Part shown: positions 1 through 5,748 of the stretch, in pieces
How positions within the stretch are numbered: the stretch's first letter is position 1
Layout of the letters: each line of letters begins with the position of its first letter
From: an uncultured Bacilli bacterium
Lineage (GTDB): Bacteria; Bacillota_I; Bacilli_A; RF39; UBA660
Assembly: GCA_934130235.1 (NCBI GenBank)
Contig: CAKOXU010000036.1
Location: forward strand, 1-6,694
Reading direction: 5' to 3'
Length of the DNA stretch: 6,694 nt
Position numbers and translations under genes: made by a program
Notes under the pieces: model-generated
The model's input: the letters and a program-made list of their open reading frames with translations, nothing else
Databases searched by the model: none
What the model was told of the DNA's origin: nothing

Positions 1-8
1 AAAGAGTC

Positions 9-1868
9 TTATTTTGTTTTTGTGTCTTTGTTATCTGCATATTCGTATAAATCAAAGGCATTCTTTAAATCTTCCTTATTTGGAATATAAATTTTCATTT
101 TGTTATAAATCTCACTAACTTTATTTTTTATATTTTCTTTACTTAAAGATTTTTTTAATTTATCACGCCATGTTTCTTTTTTTTCTGCAAAAGTTTGATT
201 TAAAATAGTCATTAAATCTCTAAATGAAACGTATTCATCAGCAAATTCATCAGGAATACTTATAGGCTGACCTAACAATTGATTTACTTTAGGTACACCT
301 GCTTTCAACATCGATTCTGACGCTATTACATTCTTATCATTATTCATATTTGGCATTAAAGATATTTTACTAGCCATACAAACCATATTCTTTAATTCCT
401 TTATATTTTCTTTAGTCAATGTATATGCCTTAGATATACCTTTAACCACATAAGTTTTTGGTTGATAAGCTTTTTCAGCTATTTTATTCTTATAATTTTC
501 TATTGCAGAACATAAAGATGCAGCATTAATATAATTACCATTAGGAAGCTTCAATCCCTTTTGATTTTCTACATTAGCGACTAATTCTCTATTAACTTCT
601 AATGAAATATTATCATCATTGTTTGTAAGTTTAATTCTCTTAAGAGACTTAACATTTTCTAATATGTCAGTTAACATACCACTTAATGCAGAATTTAAAT
701 TATCAACTTCTATATCAGAAACTTGTTGTAAATTCTCATCACCTGAGTGCACCTCTGGCGCATGAACATTTCCAATATTAAATGAATCTAACTCTAAATT
801 ATTTGGAATTTCAGGTGGTTCTAAAGTAGATTCCTCTGGGAAAACCAACTCCTCAGGGTCTATTTTATCTTCATTTAAAATTTCTTCTAATTCATTTGTC
901 TTTTCTCCAAGAACTTCCTTACTTTTATTAATTCTTCTATCAAGTTCTTCTTGTTCCCAAGGCGCTAAACTCCTTAATAATGATGCTGATTCTTCCTCCG
1001 TATATTTCATACTGTCAATTGCAGCATCATAATCATTTAAAACATCAGTTAATTCATTCATTTCATTCATAAGCGAATTTAATTGTTCAATCTTGTCATC
1101 ACGTTGTACGTTAGTTCTATCAATTGCTTCTTTTAATCTCTTTGAAAGCTCATAAGACATTTTTAATTCATGACCATTTCCCACAATAGGAATTCCATTT
1201 TCAATTCTCAATTTAATCTCATCATATATAGATTCTGCTTTATTTAATTGATTCTCTAATTCAACAGTACTAATTTCTTCTATCTCTTTTTTCAACTCTA
1301 ATATCTTGCTCTGACGATCTAACAACTCTGTATTTAGTTTTTCACGCGCTAATGTTAAATTTTTTCTAACAATATCCTTCTCATAAGCACGCATTCTTAA
1401 ATCGACATTACTATAAACATTACTATGTTTTTCTATAGCTTTAATATCTTCAATATTCTTTTGTTTCAAATCATAAACATCTTTTCCATAAGTAGTTCTA
1501 GATTCTCTTCGTCTTGATTCAAGATAATCAATATAATTTTCTAATTCAGCAATTCTCTTGCCATATTCTTTTTCCAAATCATTTCTAATTCTTGAATCTT
1601 CTCCATTATAATAATTATTTGAATAACTAGATACATACCTATCTATATCGTTTTCTTTTTGTTCTTTTAATTTTTCTAATCTATTTTTAGCATCCTTAAT
1701 TTGTCTTTCAAATTCATCATATTGTTCCTGAAATTCATTAATTTTATCGTCTACTAAAGCTTTTCCCTCTGCTTTTTTAGATTCAATTGCATTATCTCTT
1801 CTATTAGCCTCAACATTATATGATTCCATCATATTTGCAATATTTTCTCTTTCATTTTCAAAATCCAT
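9..1868 (-). CDS. Large cytoplasmic coiled-coil protein of unknown function (619 aa)
   Basis: I do not recognise this protein. Seen directly: residues 1-335 are almost continuously charged heptad-like sequence rich in E, K, L, I and R, read as several coiled-coil helices broken near 80-92 (S/Y/N-rich), 148-158 and 225-235 (a GIPIVGNGHE turn). Residues 335-385 form an acidic, proline-containing linker (P338, P344, P351-P352, P355, P371). Residues 386-619 look like a mixed globular part with a predicted strand-turn around LPNGNYINAASLC (441-453) and a basic helical tail at 562-592. There is no signal peptide or membrane segment, so it should be cytoplasmic. Cysteines are few (C453, C497). The ATG at 1868 follows AAGGAGGG at good spacing, and only 17 bp separate it from the upstream 77-aa gene, so it is the last gene of the pseudopilin operon seen here. 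Scaffold or filament-associated roles are possible, but nothing in the sequence proves a function. Confidence 0.85.
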   Translation of the reverse strand: MDFENERENIANMMESYNVEANRRDNAIESKKAEGKALVDDKINEFQEQYDEFERQIKDAKNRLEKLKEQKENDIDRYVSSYSNNYYNGEDSRIRNDLEKEYGKRIAELENYIDYLESRRRESRTTYGKDVYDLKQKNIEDIKAIEKHSNVYSNVDLRMRAYEKDIVRKNLTLAREKLNTELLDRQSKILELKKEIEEISTVELENQLNKAESIYDEIKLRIENGIPIVGNGHELKMSYELSKRLKEAIDRTNVQRDDKIEQLNSLMNEMNELTDVLNDYDAAIDSMKYTEEESASLLRSLAPWEQEELDRRINKSKEVLGEKTNELEEILNEDKIDPEELVFPEESTLEPPEIPNNLELDSFNIGNVHAPEVHSGDENLQQVSDIEVDNLNSALSGMLTDILENVKSLKRIKLTNNDDNISLEVNRELVANVENQKGLKLPNGNYINAASLCSAIENYKNKIAEKAYQPKTYVVKGISKAYTLTKENIKELKNMVCMASKISLMPNMNNDKNVIASESMLKAGVPKVNQLLGQPISIPDEFADEYVSFRDLMTILNQTFAEKKETWRDKLKKSLSKENIKNKVSEIYNKMKIYIPNKEDLKNAFDLYEYADNKDTKTK

Positions 1869-1885
1869 AAATAACCCTCCTTGAA

Positions 1886-2119
1886 TTATTCATTAGTAGC
1901 AAGAGCAAACTGATTCAAAACATAATCCAACTCATTACTATCTTTTATTTCTTCTAAAATTGATGTTCCAGCTACATCTTTTATAGTTGCCACTAATACC
2001 TGTACAGGCTCCTCCTCAGTTATTAAATACGCATATTTAACACTGTGTAATTCTAATATATTTGCAACAATATAATTCTTGTTATCTGTTAATTTAACAA
2101 CATTTCCTATTTCTATCAC
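1886..2119 (-). CDS. Small conserved-looking hypothetical protein (77 aa), GTG start
   Basis: Function not recognised. The start codon is GTG (2119-2117), chosen because AAGGAGGGG lies at normal distance upstream and no in-frame ATG lies nearby. The N-terminal half alternates short hydrophobic strands and turns (IGNVVKLTDNKNYIVANIL, then VKYAYLITEEEPVQVLVATI), which suggests a small beta-barrel or SH3-like fold. The C-terminal third (EEIKDSNELDYVLNQFAL) looks helical. There is no signal peptide, membrane segment or cysteine. It sits 11 bp after the pseudopilin stop and 17 bp before the coiled-coil gene, so the three are almost certainly translated from one mRNA. Small soluble proteins of this shape, annotated only as hypothetical, are common in low-GC gut bacteria, as far as I recall. 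Its role here is open: an adaptor for the 619-aa protein is an inference from context only. Confidence 0.8.
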   Translation of the reverse strand: MIEIGNVVKLTDNKNYIVANILELHSVKYAYLITEEEPVQVLVATIKDVAGTSILEEIKDSNELDYVLNQFALATNE

Positions 2120-2130
2120 TATACCCCTCC

Positions 2131-2493
2131 TTACTCCTCATATGTACATTCTATTGATTTATCGCTTCTTACTGTATAATTTAATATTCCACCAGTAATC
2201 ACACTATTAGTTTTCGGATTAATTACATCATTTTGTACAAAACCATCCGTAATTAATGTACTTACATTCAGTCTAAGAGTAGCTCCAGGAGTATTTATAT
2301 TACTGTAATAAGTAATATTTTGATACATATATTCTTTTCCAGAATCACATAAGCTTTTCTCTATAGATTCAAAACTACCATCTTTCGTCTTATTTGTAAG
2401 ACTTTGTAATTTAGGAAAACTAATAGCAAATATAACAGCTAGAATCGCTACTATAGCTACCAATTCAACCAAAGTAAACCCTTTTTCTTTCAT
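2131..2493 (-). CDS. Type IV pilin-like protein (pseudopilin, class III signal peptide)
   Basis: A 120-residue prepilin. The N-terminus MKEKG|FTLVEL is a textbook type IV prepilin signal: short basic leader, cleavage and N-methylation expected between G5 and F6 by a prepilin peptidase, and the conserved glutamate at mature position 5 (E10). Residues 6-27 form the hydrophobic helix that anchors the precursor in the membrane and packs the pilus core. The rest is a short soluble head with exactly two cysteines (C49, C116), which could form a disulfide after export. An in-frame ATG at 2505 would add MGDK, but it overlaps a TATAAT-like string and has no good ribosome site. The ATG at 2493 is preceded by GGGTGAT and gives the standard short leader. 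ComGC-like competence pilins and type II secretion pseudopilins share this N-terminus, so the exact system is unknown. No assembly ATPase, platform protein or peptidase lies in the window. It is the first gene of a three-gene operon. Confidence 0.9.
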   Translation of the reverse strand: MKEKGFTLVELVAIVAILAVIFAISFPKLQSLTNKTKDGSFESIEKSLCDSGKEYMYQNITYYSNINTPGATLRLNVSTLITDGFVQNDVINPKTNSVITGGILNYTVRSDKSIECTYEE

Positions 2494-2514
2494 TTTATCA
2501 CCCATTATACTTTA

Positions 2515-2543
2515 ATTTTATCATAAAATCGTATTTTACACAA
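2515..2543 (-). promoter_or_regulatory. Promoter of the pseudopilin operon (extended -10)
   Basis: On the minus strand TTGTGT (2543-2538) is followed by a 17-bp spacer and TAAAAT (2520-2515), preceded by TG one base away (TGATAAAAT), an extended -10 element. Transcription would start near 2508, giving a leader of about 15 nt that contains the GGGTGAT ribosome site. This supports the ATG at 2493 as the start of translation. The -35 box begins right after the T-run of the efp terminator. A second TATAAT at 2509-2504 is closer to the gene but would leave almost no leader. Confidence 0.6.
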
Positions 2544-2544
2544 T

Positions 2545-2576
2545 AAAAAAGATTAAATTATATTACAATTTAATCT
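2545..2576 (-). terminator. Intrinsic terminator of the rpmG-efp unit
   Basis: Perfect 10-bp inverted repeat, arms 2567-2576 and 2550-2559, with a 7-nt loop (2560-2566), followed on the minus strand by six T (2550-2545, the first T shared with the stem). The stem is AT-rich (one G-C pair), but the hairpin plus U-run geometry is right and it lies directly at the end of efp. The efp TAG stop codon forms part of the first arm. Confidence 0.75.
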
Positions 2577-3132
2577 AAGCACGAGATGCATACTTTCCAT
2601 CTTCAGTATAAACTGAAATAATTTCTCCTTGTTCAATAAATAAAGGAACTCTTACAGTTAATCCTGTTTCTAGTGTAGCATCCTTAGTTGCATTATTTGT
2701 AGTATTCCCCTTTACAGCTGGTTCAGTAGCAATTACCTCTAAATCAACTTGCGCTGGTAATATAATACCTAATAATTCACCTTGATAAAAAGATACTAAA
2801 ACATCCAATCCTTCTTTTAAATAATTAACATTATCACCTAATTGTTCCTTTGTTAATTCTATTTGTTCATATGTCTCCATATTCATGAAATTATATATAT
2901 CGCCACTTGCATATAAGAATTGCATTCCAGTTTTTTCAATCATTGCTTTTTCCAACTTAACTCCAGAATTGAATCTCTTTTCAACTATAGAACCAGTTCT
3001 TAAATTTTTAAGTTTTACTTGAACAAATGCTGCACCTTTACCAGGCTTAACATGTGAAAACTCAAGTACAGTATATATATTTCCTTCAAAAAGGATAGTC
3101 ATTCCGTTTTTTATATCATTAACGTTAAACAT
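2575..3132 (-). CDS. efp: Elongation factor P
   Basis: Full-length EF-P (185 aa, normal length). It binds between the P and E sites of a stalled ribosome and speeds peptide-bond formation at polyproline stretches. The N-terminal KOW-like domain carries the tip loop VKPGKGAAF with K32, the lysine that Bacillus modifies with 5-aminopentanol and other bacteria modify in other ways; this lysine is intact. The middle OB domain spans about 65-127 and the C-terminal OB domain about 130-185, including the signature-like stretch ATKDATLETGLTVRVPLFIEQGE around 148-171. The ATG at 3132 follows GGGAGGT and lies 17 bp after the rpmG stop, so the two genes are cotranscribed. Its TAG stop is built into the terminator hairpin. 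No modification enzyme gene (epmA, ymfI type) lies in the window, so the state of K32 cannot be told. Confidence 0.97.
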   Translation of the reverse strand: MFNVNDIKNGMTILFEGNIYTVLEFSHVKPGKGAAFVQVKLKNLRTGSIVEKRFNSGVKLEKAMIEKTGMQFLYASGDIYNFMNMETYEQIELTKEQLGDNVNYLKEGLDVLVSFYQGELLGIILPAQVDLEVIATEPAVKGNTTNNATKDATLETGLTVRVPLFIEQGEIISVYTEDGKYASRA

Positions 3133-3149
3133 ATTTTACCTCCCAAATT

Positions 3150-3317
3150 TTATTTAGCTTCTTTATGTACAGTATTCTTTTTACACTTTGGACAATATTT
3201 ATTTAATTCTAATCTATCAGTAGTATTTCTTTTATTTTTTTCTGTACGATAGTTTTCTTCTTTACATTCAGTACATTTAAGAGTTATTCTTTGTCTAACT
3301 TCTCCCTTTTTTGCCAT
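3150..3317 (-). CDS. rpmG: 50S ribosomal protein L33 (zinc-binding form)
   Basis: A short gene of 55 codons. The product begins MAKKGEVRQRITLKC and ends CKKNTVHKEAK, which is the L33 family pattern and its usual length of about 50-55 residues. Four cysteines in two CxxC pairs (C15/C18 and C42/C45) make this the zinc-ribbon (C+) form; many bacteria also carry a cysteine-free copy that replaces it under zinc starvation. L33 is a small protein of the large subunit near the E-site tRNA. The ATG at 3317 is preceded by a near-perfect AAAGGAGGAG ribosome site. It lies 43 bp after the PBP gene and 17 bp before efp. A class B PBP followed by rpmG is, from memory, a known order in several Bacillota (for example staphylococci), while the link to efp is less usual. 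Confidence 0.96.
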   Translation of the reverse strand: MAKKGEVRQRITLKCTECKEENYRTEKNKRNTTDRLELNKYCPKCKKNTVHKEAK

Positions 3318-3349
3318 CGTATCTCCTCCTTTTTCATAAGTTCCTATAT

Positions 3350-3377
3350 ATTATAACAAATTATTCATAAATTTCAA
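3350..3377 (-). promoter_or_regulatory. Strong promoter of rpmG-efp, overlapping the end of the PBP gene
   Basis: On the minus strand TTGAAA (3377-3372, five of six consensus bases) is separated by 16 bp from a perfect TATAAT (3355-3350), which also has the extended TG one base upstream (TGTTATAAT). Transcription should start near 3343, leaving about 26 nt of leader before rpmG. The -35 hexamer lies in the last codons of the PBP gene. No terminator separates the PBP gene from rpmG, so read-through from the PBP transcript is also expected. Confidence 0.75.
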
Positions 3378-5430
3378 AGTATTTTTCACTAATTTTTTGA
3401 CTTATTCTTGCATTTACTTTACTTGTACTATAATAACTCACCTCTTCAGGTGCTACATCAGGTGAAATAACAGTAAATACAATTTCTGGATTATCATACG
3501 GAGCATAACCTGCAAATGTAGCAGTTGTAGTTGCTGTATCTATCATTCCATCTTTATTAGTATCTAAAAAACTTTGAGCAGTTCCTGTCTTTCCTGCAGG
3601 CTTATACTTTTCATTTATATAACCTCTACCCGTACCACCTGGACCCATTACAGCTTTTAAACCTTCTTGAACTCTACTCATATATTTATCTTTAGTTTCA
3701 ACACTATTTAATTTTTTTACATCACTTTCATAAATTAACTTAGTAAGTGTATCCTCATTACTATCAAAAACCGCTTTTAAAACATGTGGAGCAACCCTTG
3801 TTCCGGAATTGGCTATTGTAGACATATATTGCGCTATTTGTATTGGCGTATAAGTATCATACTGACCTATAGAAAAGTCCAAAAGCAATCCAGCTAAATG
3901 ATTACTTCCCTTGTATCCTAATGATTCATTTGGTAAATCTATTTTAGTATATGTTCCAAGTCCAAATTGTTTAAAAGTATTTCTATACGTATCAAAAGCT
4001 TTTTCATCTATCACAAGAGGCTTATTATATTCATACTTACCTTTTCCAACATTTATAGCAGTTCTAAATTGATAAGTATTAGAAGAATATTTAAGTGCTT
4101 GTACATCATCAATTCTTCCATATTCTCTAAAAGAACACTTACTAGGAGTTGCGGCAATCTTGATACATTCATCAGATCTTATTTCTCCAATCTTTAAAGC
4201 ACCAGTATTATATCCAACTATTTGAGAAGCACCCTTTACAATTGAACCAGGAGTTACAGAAGCAGTTATCACTCCAGGAGTATAATCATATATTACATAT
4301 TTACCATTTTCTTTAAGTATTTGTTTGCCAGCCATTGCAAGTATTTCACCTGTTTTAGGCTCCATTATAATCACATATGATTTATCAAAATAATCAGTAT
4401 ACCTCTCTCCTTTAGCTCTTATAAGCTCATCTTCCAGTATTTTTTCTACCTCTTGTTGCAATTTTATATCAATAGTAAGTACTATATCGTTTCCTCTTTT
4501 TCCCTCAGTAAGAACAGTATATGAACCATTATCATTCAATTCATATGTAGCCTTCTCACCTTTAAGATAATCTTCGTATTGATATTCAATATAACTTATA
4601 CCGACTCTATCAGTTAAACTATATCCTTTCTTTAAATAATAATCTTTCAAATTATATGGTACACCACTAGTCGAAGATGAAACACTACCTAAAATAGATT
4701 TAAAGGTATCATTATATAAATACTCTCTTTCCCAATCAAGCTTAACATTTACACCATTTAACTTATCTATATTTTCTGCTACTACAGCATACTCATAATC
4801 AGTAACGTTTTCATTCTTTATTACTTTTTCAGTATAATAATACCCTTTATTCATTAAGTTAAATATATAACAAGCTTCCTTATCTTTAGTTGTATATTCA
4901 CTTAATTCCTCTTCAGTTACCCTTTCTTTTTTCAGCCTTTCTATGTCTTCCTTACTAAGCTTTCTAAGTTCTAACTTTTTCCACTCTTTTTTGGTAATTT
5001 TTTTATCAGCTTTAGCGCTATTATTTAATACCCAAAATTCTCTTAACATATTATCTGTAAGTTTAGAATAATCAACATCTATATATTCAGCTAGCTTGTA
5101 CGCAATTTTAACTTGATCCTTATAAGTTGTCCCACTTACCTTTTTATAATAAATAGTTTTTACAGCCTTATTATCTACAATTAGATTTCCATTTCTATCA
5201 TAAATTCTACCTCTTGGAGCAGAATCGCCTTCTATAACATTAAGAGTTAGAGAATCCAACTTTTCTAAATAATAATCATTTCGAATTACTTGGATAAAGA
5301 AAAGTCTCCCAAGTAAAATAATCATTAAAACTATTATTAATACAATTAATATCTTATATCTTTTTTCAATTATATTTTCTATATTAATCTTCTTCTTATA
5401 ATACTTATACTTGTTTATCTTCTTCTTCAT
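3361..5430 (-). CDS. pbpA: Class B penicillin-binding protein, PbpA/PBP2-type peptidoglycan D,D-transpeptidase
   Basis: A 689-residue wall enzyme that cross-links peptidoglycan stem peptides outside the membrane. A very basic cytoplasmic tail (1-26) precedes one membrane helix (about 27-49). The dimerisation/pedestal region opens with the family signature APRGRIYDRNGNLI (71-84). A long charged stretch (about 140-215) matches the head insertion typical of Bacillus PbpA/PbpH. The transpeptidase domain (about 315-680) has all three catalytic motifs: SIVK (S396 nucleophile, K399), SSN (S449-N451) and KTG (614-616). Just after KTG comes an EF-hand-like loop (623-631). There is no PASTA domain, which argues for an elongation-type PBP (partner of a RodA-type polymerase) rather than a division PBP of the PBP1/SpoVD type; this role and the symbol are inferred from family resemblance. 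The ATG at 5430 follows AGGTGA. The gene is divergent from the small 5488 gene and reads toward rpmG without a terminator. Confidence 0.93.
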   Translation of the reverse strand: MKKKINKYKYYKKKINIENIIEKRYKILIVLIIVLMIILLGRLFFIQVIRNDYYLEKLDSLTLNVIEGDSAPRGRIYDRNGNLIVDNKAVKTIYYKKVSGTTYKDQVKIAYKLAEYIDVDYSKLTDNMLREFWVLNNSAKADKKITKKEWKKLELRKLSKEDIERLKKERVTEEELSEYTTKDKEACYIFNLMNKGYYYTEKVIKNENVTDYEYAVVAENIDKLNGVNVKLDWEREYLYNDTFKSILGSVSSSTSGVPYNLKDYYLKKGYSLTDRVGISYIEYQYEDYLKGEKATYELNDNGSYTVLTEGKRGNDIVLTIDIKLQQEVEKILEDELIRAKGERYTDYFDKSYVIIMEPKTGEILAMAGKQILKENGKYVIYDYTPGVITASVTPGSIVKGASQIVGYNTGALKIGEIRSDECIKIAATPSKCSFREYGRIDDVQALKYSSNTYQFRTAINVGKGKYEYNKPLVIDEKAFDTYRNTFKQFGLGTYTKIDLPNESLGYKGSNHLAGLLLDFSIGQYDTYTPIQIAQYMSTIANSGTRVAPHVLKAVFDSNEDTLTKLIYESDVKKLNSVETKDKYMSRVQEGLKAVMGPGGTGRGYINEKYKPAGKTGTAQSFLDTNKDGMIDTATTTATFAGYAPYDNPEIVFTVISPDVAPEEVSYYSTSKVNARISQKISEKYFEIYE

Positions 5431-5476
5431 AAGTTCACCTACTATTTATTTTATTCATTATTTTAAACTTTACTCA

Positions 5477-5490
5477 TATATTATAATATG
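5477..5490. promoter_or_regulatory. Palindromic -10 region shared by divergent genes
   Basis: The stretch ATATTATAATAT (5478-5489) is a perfect palindrome, so it offers TATAAT on both strands: 5485-5480 on the minus strand toward the PBP gene, and 5482-5487 on the plus strand. For the PBP gene it would start transcription near 5473 and leave a leader of about 43 nt; the -35 is poor (TTTTTA at 16-bp spacing). For the plus-strand gene the alternative TATATT (5477-5482) would place the transcript start at or next to its ATG. No clear -35 is visible on either strand, so confidence is moderate. Confidence 0.45.
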
Positions 5491-5748
5491 AAAAGTTTAA
5501 TTAAAAATTATATTGATAAATTAGATATCAATAAACTAAAAGAATTTGCCAATAAAAATGAAATTGAGCTGTCAAATGAAGAACTAAAATATATATATAG
5601 TCTTATAAAAAATAATATAGATGATATCTTAATAGATGAAAATCCATATTTAAAAAATTTAAAAGAGAATATAAACAATACAAGTTATCAAAAAATTGAA
5701 GATCTTACAAAATTTTATAAAGCAAAATATAAAGGATACTTATTTTAA
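5488..5748 (+). CDS. Small YqfT-like (DUF2624) protein
   Basis: An 86-residue acidic/basic helical protein with no cysteine, signal peptide or membrane segment. The sequence (INKLKEFANKNEIELSNEEL, then YIYSLIKNNIDDIL) resembles the B. subtilis YqfT/DUF2624 type as I remember it: an N-terminal helix pair with a (L)xxYAxxxxIxLTxxEA-like pattern, similar length of about 85-90 aa, and a gene next to nfo (yqfS). That neighbourhood is what makes the assignment credible; the function of DUF2624 is not known to me. The only usable start is the ATG at 5488, because an in-frame stop lies at 5464-5466. There is no Shine-Dalgarno sequence before it, unlike every other gene here, which suggests a leaderless mRNA. 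Its stop overlaps the nfo stop on the other strand. In this orientation it is the sole plus-strand gene of the window. Confidence 0.72.
   Translation: MKSLIKNYIDKLDINKLKEFANKNEIELSNEELKYIYSLIKNNIDDILIDENPYLKNLKENINNTSYQKIEDLTKFYKAKYKGYLF

Noticed and set aside
9..1868. SMC/RecN-type ATPase identity for the coiled-coil protein
   Set aside because: No Walker A, Walker B or ABC signature motif is present at either end, and there is no hinge-like glycine-rich domain.
2494..2505. ATG at 2505 as the start of the pseudopilin
   Set aside because: It would add only MGDK, lacks a good ribosome site and would use the GGGTGAT site as coding sequence; the ATG at 2493 gives a standard prepilin leader.
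3290..3336. ATG at 3336 on the minus strand upstream of rpmG, possible leader peptide
   Set aside because: It reads through the rpmG ribosome site and into rpmG in another frame, and has no ribosome site of its own.
3318..3360. Riboswitch or L33-binding leader in front of rpmG
   Set aside because: The expected leader is only about 26 nt and contains no hairpin; there is no room for a structured element.
3967..4197. Open frame of 76 codons on the plus strand
   Set aside because: It lies wholly antisense to the transpeptidase domain of the PBP gene, whose motifs are intact; no ribosome site and no recognisable product.
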